This document shows, one piece after another, positions 35,401-48,041 of a stretch of 64,000 nt of DNA (the stretch's first letter is position 1; every line of letters begins with the position of its first letter). Source of the stretch: Phorcus lineatus (lineage: Eukaryota > Mollusca > Gastropoda > Trochida > Trochidae); contig OV121088.1 of the NCBI GenBank assembly GCA_921293015.1, positions 16,095,645-16,159,644 on the forward strand. Direction: 5' to 3'. Position numbers and translations under genes: made by a program. The notes under the pieces were generated by a model. It had not been told where the DNA came from, made no database searches, and worked only from the letters and a program-made list of their open reading frames with translations.

Positions 35401-37995
35401 CTTTCACTTCAGTTCAAAACAGCCAAAGATTAATAGTTATTAATCATTCATAGCTTGAAATAATAGAACAGGTGATGTTATTTGGAGTCTCGATATTCTT
35501 ATATTTCATAAACAAACCATTGTCATAAATTCTCATCATATTTTACTGAGAAGCTAAGTATTGGTTTTGTTATAATTCCTTTTTTTCAAAGATGTATGTT
35601 ATGCATAAAGGTATCTTAAATAACCTAGAAGATTTGCATTCACATATCTTTTTATTCCATATTTAATATAAGATGTTTAGCCAGAAAAAAGTCTCAACAT
35701 GTCCAAATGAACCTATTCTTTCAAGATATGTTTATCAATTTCAATATTGCTAATTTTTGCTAACGATTAGTTGAACTTTAGGATTTGATTAAATGAAATG
35801 AGCCATTTACAGGACGAAAAAGCTTATTTTCAATACGTAAATAATAAATAGATGATATAAACACATATTATATATAAACTTAAATCAACAATTACAGTTT
35901 CGTTTTTTAACATAACATGAAGAGGTCATCTGTGGATCGTAGGATATCATGTCATAACATTTTTCCCATTTTTTATCAACCAAGAAATTACTGTTGACAT
36001 TCATTTCACGTTACATTAAATCAGAATGTTTTTTCCTAACCAAGACGTCGGAGTCGACAGTGGGTTAATGAAAAAATCACTCAAGTTGTGCTCAGTAGCA
36101 CGATATGTAAATAGCAATGTAAAAAAGTGGCAACGTTTTCCATCAGGGACGGATGTACAACTATCACCTAGAACTGTTTAGTACGTGTACGTTTATCTTA
36201 GGGTTGTTGTCTAAAGGCAGATGTAGATTGATTAGACAATGTAATTTTATATTGTTATTAATGATTCATAATTTTTTAGTTCTGCTGTAACTCTTGAATA
36301 AAACACGATTTTTAAAAAAGGGTCTACAGACATCACTCTTAAAGTCTACAGAGTTATCAATACATTCAAAATACTCACTTTTCCAAACCATCTGGAAGAA
36401 AATGTACAGCGAGATGATAGTAAAGAATCTTACGAAAAATCATATGCAATAAACAATCAGAAACAAATGATTAAACTAAAAGTTTTCGATGTTTAGAGGT
36501 TAAGGTTACTCGCTTTCATCAAAATAGAAATAGTGTGTACTTGACTTAGGGCTGGCAGAAAATCAACAAGTAATGTCCCTTTCAACTCTTCATGTGTTGT
36601 TAAGAATTACCTCCAATTAGATCTGACTACCATGGGACCTCTGGCCTTGTAGTCATCAAATGCACCTGTGGTTCCCCTGCATGTTCATCCTGATCAATTA
36701 GTTTTGACACTTTATTCAAGGCAAAGCCTTTTTCTTACATATCCCTAAGTTGGAAATTATTTCTATTTTTCTTTGAATTCTGGCTTTTATTCTCTTTTTT
36801 TTATTTTTACAATTTTTTTTCTAATTTTCTGGAAGAAGATTAAATTTCAGAATTTATGTTCCCATCATATCACCTTTCATAATAAAACGTGCTACGGTGC
36901 CTTTAATGTAATAGTTAAATATAACATTTGATCATTACCACAAGAAAATAATTTAACTTTATTTAACTATTTTGATGACCTTTCTGCACGCTCTTCACAA
37001 AATGTGTCCCAGTTTTCACGATCGAAAGCCAGATGAATTATTCATGATCAAACGTCTGTTTAAATCATGTACGACATCGCAAAATGCATTTTGTCAAAAT
37101 CAATATTAAATTAATAAATATGAATAAATATTGTAAAAAGAAAAAAAATTGATATTGATCCTTTGATATAACTGATTTATTTCAAATATCAGACTTTATC
37201 TGTTTATTAGAATATATCATAAAAACATTTTTCGTTTTTGTCATAAAGTAAAATTATATTTGTTTGCAAAGTATGTATTCCGCAAGCTGAATGAGGAAAA
37301 CATGAGGTTGTCAAAGTCCTAGCTAGTCTAGGTTTGGATACTTGACAAATGATTTGCGCGTCATCTATGTTGATGTAAAATAAAATGTCATTGGTTAAGA
37401 ACGCTTCTATCAGCTTTAGCTAAAACAACCTTTTGGATTACTAGGGGAAATACTGGACCATATCCGTGTGTGTTTCACACTCAGATTAAACTCGCAAAGT
37501 CGACTGAAAATTATTAATACAGGGCCGTTGGGCTATATAGGTTTTCATGAAACTCTTGAATAGTATTGGAATCAGTGTTTATTGCTGCTTTGGCATTATG
37601 TCAGAAATAAGCTCGGTGAAATGTTCGGAGATATTCAAAATGTATAAGATGATTTTCAGGTGCAGAAAATAAAAACAACAGGAAAACGTTAACTAATAAC
37701 TGGTTTCATAATAAGAAGCAGTCGCAATTTATATCCTCTACCGTGCTACCAATACACAACAGATTTCTCTATGCATTGTTTAGAATTGTTGTCATTCATC
37801 TAATTAATACTAGTTCCATGTTAAGATATCATAAAAATGTCTGGCGCATAAAACATTACTTAAAGGCGTTGTGACGATAATTAAATTCTGCAGCTTTGAA
37901 ACCGTATATACGACATTCACTGTAAAAAAGACACCACTTACTATCACGCTGTCTTTCTTTCTTTGTTAAATGAACAATGTCTCTAATTCTTGCAG
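32487..37995. other. AT-rich non-coding stretch of 5.5 kb
   Basis: The largest open frame (32482-32868, minus, 128 residues) overlaps the end of the hairpin repeat, has no recognisable domain and is flagged only as an unsupported frame. I see no RNA gene, mobile element or regulatory array in the rest. Confidence 0.4.
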
Positions 37996-38112
37996 TGCAG
38001 CAACTCCACCATCAAACTCCAAGCCATCCAATTTGATCAAAGACAGGCCCATAAGATCAAATTGATCGAGGTCATGATAAACACCGCAGCTGGAGGTGTA
38101 TGTTCCAGAAAC
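37996..38112 (+). other. Weak candidate internal exon
   Basis: A 117-base stretch, richer in GC than its surroundings, is open in one frame (39 codons). It is preceded by a pyrimidine-rich tract ending TTGCAG and followed by GTACGT, a good donor, with phase 0 at both ends. The peptide begins CSNSTIKLQAIQF and matches no family I know. The frame also stays open past the donor for about 50 bases. No partner exon was found, so this may be chance or part of an old repeat. Confidence 0.25.
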
Positions 38113-38639
38113 GTACGTGTTAATAGTTTACGTTTCAATGATGTATTTTTAATCAGGGCCATTTGATGGCTCCTAAATTCGAAATGGAGGGTGACGGAAA
38201 TAAAGTTGGTGTCTTCACATTGCACAACAGACGAAAAACTAATCTTGAGATGTTAGGAGAGAGACATGGCAGGTTTGATACAGAAATAACCGCTATCATT
38301 ATCAGTGAAAAGATTTTTGACGTTTCTTATTCGATGTTAGATAACGTTATCGTTGAAGGAATATGAATAATGGTTCACTTTAACCAAATTTCTTATAGAT
38401 ACGGATCATTATTTGATAAAAGGTGAAATAATTATATTGACAGAGGTTATTACCTTAAAAATAAATGGAAAACTAGTCTTTGTACATTCAAGTGATAGTA
38501 ACTGCAAACTTTTCACAGAACAATTATGTCATAATCTAAAATTATTAAAATGTGTAATATTGGCTAAACATACACAAACTAAATCCGCTGGACAGTCGTA
38601 AATTTTGAAAAGGATTTTCAACGTTTTCTAATCCTTGCA
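38113..38639. other. Non-coding stretch with two short open frames
   Basis: Frames at 38163-38366 (67 residues) and 38413-38601 (62 residues) begin with ATG but have no domain, signal peptide or neighbour support. Confidence 0.35.
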
Positions 38640-38942
38640 TCAAAACCATCGGAAGTCGAAAGTAAATGTTTTCAATTGCAAGACAATGTATTTTACTCAA
38701 ATTGGCCGTTTTAAAACGAACGCAACATGATCGGTTAAGCTATGCTAACTTAAATGTGTCCATACAAAATGGCCGCCAGTGGTTTTTGCTTATCAATCCT
38801 TGTACGACTACAGATGATCAGGTTGATTAATGAGATTTGTTGACGGTCTGAAGATAATACATTTTGCGTTAACTAAAGTTTATTAGGGGAAATTTGAAGA
38901 AATAAATATTCAAAAAATATGTTCCCGTCCCTTTAAGTTGAA
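38640..38942 (+). repeat. Interspersed repeat family R1, copy 3
   Basis: Shares 'CATGATCGGTTAAGCTATG' with copy 2 and 'ACGACTACAGATGATCAGG' type sequence with copies 1 and 4. It ends in 'TTCCCGTCCCTTTAAG', close to the presumed terminal repeat. No coding capacity. Confidence 0.6.
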
Positions 38943-39908
38943 CAAGAGATTTGAATTCTGATCCGATTTTCAAAATTATAAGTTAATCCCCATACATGTG
39001 AGATGTATATCTTCCTCTGAAATTTCCGAGTCATACATGTGCTATGAAGTATTATTTGCATATAAATGTCATAAATGAGATTTAACTGATAACAACTGAA
39101 GGGAATGGAAATGAGATCAGCAAATCAGCGTTATGTATCTTTCTTCAACATCTATACCATTATTGTGAATTTTTATCTAACAAAAATCTCTCTGTAATCT
39201 TAAGCTTTTCTGTTTTGCTTACACTAATTGCATCATAGGATAAGTTTCATATCAGTGACATTTCTGTTGAAAACAGAATAACGTGTTTTAATTGATTTTA
39301 GACTTGATAGATAATTATGATAGAGCTCTTTTATTTGGTAAGATCGAGACAGTTGATTTGCATATACAATAGAATATAATTTAAGAAGACGTTCGTTTTT
39401 TTGTGCATTAAAAAGTTAGACTTGTTATGAAGTTTATTCATTTTTAATATCAGTTCTATGTGTATCGAACTAAATTTATTATTTTAAAGGTTTCATTTCA
39501 ATGCAAATCTTTTACTTATGTAGATCTATATGAAAAATCACACAACAATAAAATGGCATAAGAATAAATTTGTTCAAAAATGTTCAAAATTTTGTGACAT
39601 TGTTTTGTAAACCAAGATGTATTTTAAAGAAAAGTTTCCCGGTTGTATTTTAGCTGTTGTGTAAAAACATTACAACTGCAATATCTTTAAGTACATTGAA
39701 GTATTACATCATACAAGGTTCAAAAGTATCGCTTCTGATTACAAACATCACTGAATTAGAGTCAGCTTGATTACTTGTCTCAGCTGAATCCTTAACCCGG
39801 CACCATTTCATACTATTTTGACCATTTGCTTCATCCTAAGAGTGCGAATACCCATATAATAAAATTTAGCAATCTTGAGACTGAGTATATTGTATTAACC
39901 TACACCGC
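38943..39908. other. AT-rich non-coding stretch
   Basis: Nothing recognised. Confidence 0.35.
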
Positions 39909-40002
39909 CTCCTTTCACAAAGCACTGAGGTGATTGTAAGTCCTTAAGGTAACCTTAGTGCAATGTTAAAGATTGGGAGTTAAGGTTGCTTTGTGAAAGG
40001 AG
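39909..40002. mobile_element. Small hairpin MITE
   Basis: Exact 16-bp inverted ends, CTCCTTTCACAAAGCA and TGCTTTGTGAAAGGAG, are 94 bases apart. An inner palindrome TTAAGGTAACCTTA lies between them. The compact fold and lack of coding suggest a foldback MITE. Confidence 0.7.
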
Positions 40003-40489
40003 ACCCGAGAGATTATATCAAAAGAATAATTTAACTTCAAAACGAGAAAACCACATAAAAAACATTCGGATAACAACAAGAACACGTGCAATTTGTCAGA
40101 AATCTTGTTTGATTCATTCCCCCTTTTCGATGTTTTTTCAAATAATTATTTTATGACAAATTAATTACCTAACTAAAGCTGTCAAAAATTTCTGCTTTCC
40201 CTATCTTTACAAGACTAATTGATTTATTGAATAAAATGACCACAGTCATGCATCACTGCTGCTTAGGGAGAAGTTGCTGTTGACATGTTTGCGTAATCAT
40301 TAGCTTTCGATCTTGCAAAGTTAAACGCCATCGATTATTTGGGTCTGAGATTACAGTAGATTTTCTTCATAATGTCAGATATGGGTCCATATTTATCCTT
40401 GAATAGCTAATGCGTCCCAATCACTAATAAAGGATGAGTGTATGGGTATCAAGTCTCATTTTTGTTTTAAAAATTCAACGCTCAAAAAC
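40003..40489. other. Non-coding stretch
   Basis: Nothing recognised before the point at which transposase similarity begins. Confidence 0.35.
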
Positions 40490-41156
40490 TAAATGTCCCG
40501 TTTTAACGCAACGTCATCTGTCGGAAAGTCTCCAGTGGTGTCAACGGAGGATGAGATGGGCGCGTGCAAGGTGGAGAACCGTTCTCTTCACTGATGAGTC
40601 CCGTTTTCTGCTTCCACGAAGTGATTGACGACCACGTGTATACCGACGTCGTGGAGAACGTTATGCTGCCAACTGTGTTCAGGAGGTTGTCCCATTTGGA
40701 GGTGGGAGTGTCATGGTGTGGGCTGGGATTCGTCACGGTGTTAGGACACCCCTTGTGCATGTTGTGGGTAACCTCACAGGATTACGGTATAGGGACTTGA
40801 ACCTACAGCCTTACGTTATTCCTCACGTCAACGTCCATGGTGGTCTCTTTCAGCAGGACAATGCTCGACCACATGTTGCACGTGTTTGTCAAGACGTTTT
40901 ACAGCGTAACAATGTCCAGACATTGCCATGGCCAGCCAGGTCATCAGATTTGTCACCAATTGAGCATCTCTTGGACGAACTGGATGGACGCGTGCACAGT
41001 CGGAATCCACCACCTCAAACACTTCCAGGACTTCTTGCAGCATTTCAGCACGAATGGCAGAACATTCCACAGGCTGTGATTGACAACTTGATTGCATCCA
41101 TGGGTCGTCGGTGCCAAGCAATAATCAATGCCAATGGTGGCCATACCCGATACTGA
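40490..41156 (+). pseudogene. Tc1-type transposase fragment (DD34E), 5'-truncated
   Basis: From about codon 'CPVLTQRHLSESLQW' (near 40493) to the stop at 41156 the frame matches the catalytic half of a Tc1/mariner transposase. Landmarks are 'VLFTDESRF' (first D), 'GGGSVMVWAG', 'LFQQDNARPH' (second D), 'SSDLSPIEHLLDEL' (E) and C-terminal 'GGHTRY'. Exactly 34 residues separate the second D from E, the Tc1 signature. The frame is continuous except for one in-frame TGA at 40626-40628, just after 'LLPRSD'. The N-terminal paired-type DNA-binding half is absent and sequence upstream of 40490 is unrelated. It cannot encode a working transposase. Confidence 0.93.
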
Positions 41157-42380
41157 CATTTGTGCACCCCTGTGATGTTGAAACACTTGTGCACCTGTGT
41201 ATTTCAAGATCATGCTTATTCTGAATAAAATTAACTGAACAGAGGTCTTCAAACAGCGTTTTAGTTTTCATTTCAATGTTTAACTTGCATTGGTCTTTAT
41301 ATTGAACTTTAAAAGTCAGTGTAAAGTTTCTATTTTTAAAGAGTTTATTTATCTAAGCTGACAGTCGCGTTCTATAAGGATAATAGGTGATGGCAAGTTA
41401 TAGTCATTTCAAACTTTTGTAAAGATTTCAAAAATGTATTTTAATTTTTGTCATCTCAAGCAGTGGTTTTCTTTCCTAAAATTTAAAATTGAAATTTCCC
41501 GTAATCACAGGTTAAAGCACCATTTTCAAAAACGGCATTTAAAAGAAAAAATAAAAGGATTATAATTAGCAATTTCTTCTTTGCTTTACTTTTAAAGTTC
41601 TGCTTTAAAAAACATTTAAATTTATTTCAGTTTTGCTGGTATGCATAAAATAAAAAAATGTAAATGTTCACCTGGATAACTGAAAGCGAATCACATCCAC
41701 CTATTTCCCCTCAAATGTTATTAAAACCTAATTGAAATGATTTGTAAAATTCTAATATGATATTAATAGTACCACCTGCAACCAACTGCGAATAGTAAAT
41801 CAAGCTTATTACTAAGCTAAATCATGTAAATGACATCCTTTAATTCCCTCGAAGCATATGAGTGATAGTATTAAAGTAAATTTAAATACACAACACTAGT
41901 GTAAAAAACAAATATTAAAATCAGCTAACTTAAAGTGTTATATGTTTGCCTTTTGTTGGTGACTTGGCTTTTTTTGTGGTATTGTGTAATGTAAGATTCA
42001 CAGATGTGTTTGTAGCATCTTACGTATTCCTTTTATTAGGGCAATCTTGGGTGTTTTGAAGTCAATTGACACTAAGCGATGAACATGTCAAATTATTTAA
42101 TTCAACCATGAAGCAAACCGGGTATACGTATGATCAATGAAGCAGTCACTGTTGTTTATTATAATCGTTAAATCGATGTTTCTCACTATCCCCATGACTT
42201 GTGATATTTGATTGATGACATATTAAGAACCAACTTAGTAAGGTGGAGATTTTTAAAAATCCAGTTACATTATATAAAAATATATTTTTCACATGTGTAA
42301 ATTTCCCCCAATATTAAATTTTAAGGTACTTGAATCATAATTTAGAGAAAACTAGTTTCAATCTTAAACACGACTCTCAC
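41157..42380. other. AT-rich non-coding stretch
   Basis: May include the 3' end of the Tc1 element; AATAAA occurs near 41224. No terminal inverted repeat could be paired because the 5' end of the element is lost. Otherwise nothing recognised. Confidence 0.35.
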
Positions 42381-42409
42381 ATACCAGATAGATTTAATCT
42401 ATCTGGTAT
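42381..42409. repeat. 29-base near-perfect palindrome
   Basis: ATACCAGATAGATT and AATCTATCTGGTAT pair exactly around one T. It is isolated, with no associated gene; it may be a chance cruciform or a relic of an inverted-repeat element. Confidence 0.7.
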
Positions 42410-42819
42410 CTACGATTCTAAAAAACAATCAATACATGTAATCATCCATGGAAGTAAGAATAGAATTCGAGAACATTGTTCATACATTAATCATAAAATT
42501 ATTGTACGGTTACTTCCCTGCGATCTGATAATTTACCACAACATCATTTTAACCTGACACAGTTTGAAATTAAAGCCAATGAAGCATTTCCCTTATGACC
42601 CTTTCAAGACTTTTTATCTTATCATTTATTATTTTAAGAAAGTTCTTTGCTTTGATAGGCATATTCTATTGGTGACAAAACAACTGTATGGACAAACATG
42701 TGGGTTTAACGATACTTTCACATGATACTTTCACATCGCACGTGAGGTAAATTAGTCTTAGAGCTAATATTTCATTAACAATGACGTCTTTTACATACAA
42801 AATCAAATATGTGATTACA
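42410..42819. other. Non-coding stretch
   Basis: Holds a 13-base direct duplication, GATACTTTCACAT, at about 42713-42737. Nothing else is recognised. Confidence 0.35.
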
Positions 42820-42842
42820 TTATCATTGAGTAGGTTCGTGCA

Positions 42843-44164
42843 TCAGCCATTGTTCGCTCTGGCACGTATCCACTTTTCCCTCTCTCTGAATAGGTCCACA
42901 ATAGTTTTCCATGAGTTGTTTTGATTTGTCAGAAGTTCAGACAGGGTAGCACTAGTGTCAAATGTCCTTGCATCTTGAAGTTTTTGACACTCAAAGATGA
43001 TATGGCGGATGGTTTCCTCCCCTGAGTCACACAGTAGACAGGCAGCACTGGTGGCTAGATTGAATTTGTGCAGAAAGCTTTGGCAAGGATACTGATTTAA
43101 CTTTATTCGGCTGCGGAGGACTTGATCCCTGCAATTCACATTTGTGTAACGAACACTGCTTGGTTTAGACTGTATTTGATGGTATTGTCTTCCGGTTAAC
43201 CCATTGTTCCAATTTTTACTACCCATAGCTGTTTGGTTGATGATTTCACTACACCCATTAACAGCGGAATGGTTACGACTGGTTTGTTGACTGGTCCACA
43301 GTTTGCCGCCATCTTGGCCAGGACATCTGCCTTTTCGTTCCCTGAGGTGCCAACATGGCTAGGGATCCATTGGAGAGTCACCATTCCTTTATTTGCTGAC
43401 AGCAGTTGATTGATCCTACTGCAGAGGTGGAAGTAGTCAGTTGGCTGATAGGATGAAAGGGTTTGCAGCGAGGACTTTGAGTCTGTGAGAATAACATATT
43501 TGGCATCAGGTGCATCTGCTGTTGTAATTGTTTGAAGAGCTCTTTCAATGGCAACTAGCTCTGCCTCTAAGATGGAACTGGGAGGAAGTGGGATAATGCA
43601 TTCTTCACCAGAGTAATGAAAATATATTCCCGCTCCTGCTCGCTCAGCAGAAAGGTCGAGAGAACCATCTGTGTAAATCTTTGAATGGTCCTGATACTTC
43701 TCATGAATGAGTTCCAGAGAGAGTTGATGCAATCGCTCTGGAATTTCCCTTTTGGATGCCTTGTCTGGGAGATTCAACTCTATGGAAGGAGGAGACCACA
43801 TCCATGGTGGTTGGTCATTCATGATGGCTGTTTGTTGGAAGTCAACTTTCTTTTTACTTGGTAGGACAATGTTCCTTTGCTTCAGAAGTAGCTCTGATCT
43901 CTGGAAGAAGCTATTGGGCGCTGGATTATCCTTGATGACTCCTGGTGACTCCTTTGGTTGGAAATGCTGTTTGATACGTTTGTTCAGGACAGCTGATTCA
44001 ATATAAAGATTCAAAGGGGTGATATCTGTTTCTATTTCAATTGCTGAGACTGGCGTTGTCTTTAGAGCACCACAAATCATCCTGAGGGCTGCATTTTGGA
44101 TTTTTTCAAGTTTGTTTTGATTACTTGAACTACATGAGGACCATATCTCCATGGCGTAGCACAT
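42843..44164 (-). pseudogene. LINE RNase H and C-terminal zinc-binding region
   Basis: RNase H motifs are complete: 'KIYTDGSLD' (D), 'SSILEAELVAIERAL' (E), 'YVILTDSKSSLQ' (D) and 'HVGTSGNEKADVLAKMA' (D). After a frame change near 43205 the frame continues with 'CRDQVLRSRIKLNQYPCQS' and a Cys/His motif 'CLLCDSGEETIRHIIFEC', ending at 42843. In I-type LINEs RNase H removes the RNA template. Confidence 0.9.
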
Positions 44165-44170
44165 CTTGCT

Positions 44171-45411
44171 TCAGAGATATGACAAATAGAATGTTCTTAA
44201 TGTAGAGAAATCTGCGCCCCAGTGCTGTGAGGCAATGGTTTTCATGAGGTTCAGCCTCTTGGTACAGGCCTCTACAAGGAGGTCGATGTGTTTTGACCAT
44301 GTAAGTGTGGGGTCCAGAGTGAGACCAAGAATTTTTGGATACTTGTTATACTTTATTTCTTGTCCCCCTAGTTTGATGCCCAGATTATCCACTGGAAGCT
44401 GGTGTTTATGTCTTCTTGTAATCACTGTATACTCTGTTTTCTCCCTCGATACTTTGAGATGCCCTCTTTGTGCTCATTTATCAATGGCTTCCATACACTG
44501 GTTGAGTGAGCTCACGATGTAATTGAGATCATGGTGAGTGATCAGGATTGAGCCGTCGTCAGCATAGCTGTAGACATGGATCAGGTACAATAAGAGGAAG
44601 GTCATACATGAGAATGTTAAAGATGGTTGGACTGAGAATGGCGCCTTGAGGAGTACCCGCTCTGATATTGAATTTTTCTGAAGTTGAATTTGCAACCTGA
44701 ACTTTGATGTATCTTTCATCTAGGAAGCTTCTAATGATCTTGAGCATGTGCCCCGAGATACCTATCGTTGCTGCTTTGGTGATCAAAACCTCCCACCATA
44801 CCTTGTCAAAAGCTCCTTCTAGGTCAATAAGAACAACAACAGTGTATTCCTTGTTGAATAGACCTAAATGACATTGCTCAGTGATCTTCATGAGCGTATC
44901 AATTGTTCCTGATTTTGCACGGAATCCGCATTGAGAGTGATGAAATATCTTGTCACTGTGGATCTTCCAGTTTAATCTCTTGTTGATTAGTCTTTCAAAG
45001 AGTTTGCTTTAAACCATGATGTCAGTGCTACTGGACGATATGATTTTACTTTGGATTTGTCTTTTGATGGTTTCAGAAGAGGTATAATTTTGCTGATCTT
45101 CCAATCACTTGGGTAGTTCCCCTCTCTCCAAATCTCATTGAAGAGGTTAAGGATCAACTTTTTCCCAGGTGGGGGTAGGTCTGCAAGCATCTGATTATGA
45201 ATTCTGTCTTCGCCTGTGGCTGAATTTTTCAATTCTGATAGAGTTCTGTAGGTGTGAAAGATGGGTCACACTCATCATCCATTTCACAGAGAATATCTAA
45301 GGAGTTTTGGGCCATCTCTTCAATACCATTGAATTCAGAAGTAGTTGTTACATGTGCATCGATCATTACATTTCTTGGCATAGTGGGCGGCAAAGAGAGC
45401 TGCTTGGTCAT
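44171..45411 (-). pseudogene. LINE reverse transcriptase
   Basis: Fragments in several frames show the RT motifs in order: 'KIIPLLKPSKDKSK' and 'SYRPVALTS', motif A 'VVLIDLEGAFDKVWW', 'GTPQGAILSPTIFNI' (motif B), 'YADDGSILI' (motif C with both catalytic aspartates) and 'KILGLTLDPTLTWSKHI' (thumb-side motif). Catalytic residues survive, but several frame changes and two in-frame stops abolish the protein. Ordinary neutral decay after insertion explains this. Confidence 0.92.
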
Positions 45412-47395
45412 TACTTTCAGTTATTATTGCCCCTTCATGTTCTATGGCTGCTTTTTGTCTTGTATGGTATCCATTTATAGCCTTGATTTTCTTCCAGATC
45501 ACGTTGGATGGTGTGTTCAGATTGAGGGATGATACAAATTCTCTGAAGCCAGTGCGTTTTGTTTGCATAATCAGTTTGGTGACTTTGGCCTGCTGACTCT
45601 TGTAGTTTATCATGTCCTTGATGGTTCGTGAACGTCTAAACTTTCTTCTGTATTGTCTTTTGGTTCTCTTTTCTTTAGCAATTTCCGAGTTCCACCATGG
45701 GGTTGGGGGGTGCTTGTGCTGTTTTGTGTTTGGATAACTTTCCTCTGTGGCTTCTATGATACTGGCAGTTACAGCAGTGACTTTGTCCTCAAGGCTCATA
45801 TTATTCTCTCGGAGGCTGATCAAGTTGTCAACTGCTTTATGGTACATCACAGATGTGAATAATTCTCTATTGGCTTTTTTGATGTTCCATCTGGGCTGAT
45901 GTGTACTTTTGAAGGTAGAACCTGGACGTTCAAGACTTGTGAGTATAGGAAAATGATCACTTTTGATTGTGTCATCAAGAACTTTCCAATCTGTTTCTCT
46001 GGCTCTCAAATCAGGAGCCACAATAGTGAGATCCATAGAGTCTGTCTCTCTTGAAGAATGACTTTGGAACGTGTGATCTGTTCCATTTAGGATGATAAGA
46101 TTATGCTCATTTGTCCAGTCCAGAACTTTACTGCCTGATGAATTAGTTTTGGAACTTCCCCATAATGTGTGTTTGGCATTGAAATCACCTACAATCACGG
46201 AATGTGATTGAAGAGCTATATCATCAAGTTCTGTTGTTATTTTGCTGCATCCGTCTCTAGCATAGAGTGATGTCACATTAATGCTGAATTGTTTGTTGAA
46301 AGTTACTTTGCAGCTGATGTATTCCAGGATTGGAGAATAGTAAGTATTTACTTCTGATATTCCTAGATGGTTGCGAGCTAGAATACATACTCCTCCACCT
46401 TCTTTGTTTGGCCTTTCAAAGTTGTGGCATGTATAGCCCTTGATGAAATCTTGGCTATGTGTATCATTTCTTAGTCTTGTTTCACATATGCAGGCAACAT
46501 CGATGTTGTTCTCCCACAGCAAAATTTTCAGTTCATCTGTCTTCTTGTTGATGGATTGAGCATTCCACTGCAAGATTCGTACCAAAGAATCACCTTCTTC
46601 ACAGTTGGTGGAATCAGATACATTATCAGATGGTGAACATGGATTAGGGTCATCAGTTTGAATGACGTTTGACTGATCATCAATGGAGATTGAACTGACT
46701 AGTACTTTAGATTTGGTGGGGTCAGTCTTCTTTTGTCTTTTGGCACGTTTTTTAACTCTGTCAGGAAAGTCACATCCAAGGGTGCAGAATGTTTTTGATT
46801 TCATCATTTTACAATGTTCTTTCATTCTGGAAAATAATTCAACACTTGCTTGTCTATTCTTGCACCATATTTCTATTCTTTTGCTCCTCTTGATTCCTCG
46901 AAGGAAGATCTGATGGCTGGATTCAACATGAAAGGTGTTTCTGATTTCTTTCACCAAGGATTGCCCAGCTTTGTGTTCTTTGGTGTAATTCCAGATAATG
47001 ACCTTTAGTTTATTTGGGTAGGTTGAATTCAAAGGACGAAGAGTTGTTGACTTTTTCTGGTTAACCTCCTTCTTTTCAGTTGGCTTGTTATCCTGAGGAT
47101 TAGGAGTATCATGGTTACATTGTTTCTCATGAGTCACCAGGCAGGCTCTGTAGGAGTATTTCTTACCGCATCTTGAACATTGGTGTTTAGCTACAGTTGG
47201 AATTGTTGGGTTCTTGCAAGTAGCAACATGTTTCACATACATAGCTTTCCTTGTGTAGACCTTTGAACATTTGGCACAAGTGTTGGTAGTGGTAGCTGAT
47301 TTATCACAGTGATCCCCACTTTTATCACTATGCGGACCTTGTTTATCCGGGCAACGTCCAAGCTGGCATGAATTCTATTTCTTGTTCTTCATCAT
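45335..47395 (-). pseudogene. LINE N-terminal zinc-finger region and AP-endonuclease
   Basis: The likely original start is the ATG at 47395-47393: it is in frame with the long open frame but is cut at codon 7 by TAG. Downstream of that stop the frame holds two C2H-type fingers, 'CAKCSKVYTRKAMYVKHVATC' in part upstream of the first later ATG (47242), and 'CSRCGKKYSYRACLVTHEKQC' just after it. Counting from that later ATG, the endonuclease spans about residues 222-435 with Asn227 ('LQWNAQS'), Glu254 ('CICETRL'), Asp353/Asn355 ('VGDFNAKH') and Asp429-His430 ('SDHFPIL'), so the nuclease active site is intact. The domain nicks target DNA to prime reverse transcription. Confidence 0.9.
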
Positions 47396-47990
47396 GGACG
47401 GAAAAGAGGGGCCGATACAGCTTCATCAATACAAAGATATATGTTTAGATGAAGGGTATTAGCATCTCAGGTGATTAACACCTGTTGATGACACTTGACC
47501 ATTGGATCCTTGAGATCTCCTCTGCTCAGAGATTGTGTCCATCTCGCCATTGAACCATGACTGGTACTGTTACCCACAGCAGGGACATGGTTGGTAATGT
47601 ATCAGGGCATGTCCACATGCCAGTGGGCCTGCACACATTACCTCTAGGGCCCATGTTGCTCCGAGAACTCTTGTAGTTTAGCCAGGAGCCGCAAGGTGTC
47701 CAGTTACCGTGTGTTGCCGCGAGGAGGCACTACAGGAGTCTTGACTGTGGAGAGGTTATGTACTGGCAGGAAAGACTTATGCACTCGGCTTTCTTTTCAC
47801 CTTACGGCTAGCCAGCGGTATAGAAGTAGAAAGCAAGAGACAGTTAAGCAAAGCAGAAAAGCCTCCACCAACTACATACTACACACTAGACACATCACAC
47901 AGACCAAAGAGAACACACATACATTGATATTTCTTATTGTTACAAGAGCTTACACTGTTTTCGAAAATAATGAGTATGTGCAGTGAGGCC

Positions 47991-48041
47991 AGATATCACA
48001 TATCACAGATCGTAGAGCGAACAGTCACAGAATACACAGCA
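47991..48041. other. Spacer between the LINE 5' end and a hairpin
   Basis: Short sequence with no recognised feature. Confidence 0.3.

Larger units (their letters stand above)
42820..47990 (-). mobile_element. LINE of the I-type group (zinc fingers, endonuclease, RT, RNase H), inactive
   Basis: The minus strand carries, in order, two zinc-finger-like motifs, an AP-like endonuclease, a reverse transcriptase, an RNase H and a C-terminal CCHC-like motif 'CLLCDSGEETIRHIIFEC'. The presence of RNase H after RT points to the I-type LINEs (I, Nimb, Loa and relatives); the exact clade needs a tree. The coding part runs from 47395 to 42843. About 450-600 bases upstream look like a 5' untranslated region, and both outer limits are approximate. 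At least eight lesions are visible: in-frame stops at 47375-47377, 44474-44476 and 44171-44173, and frame changes near 45335-45411, 45230, 44990, 44570 and 43205. Confidence 0.92.

Noticed and set aside
40593-40610. CTGATGAGTCC inside the Tc1 fossil, resembling a hammerhead core
   Set aside because: It encodes the TDES motif of the transposase; no GAAA or closing stems are in place.
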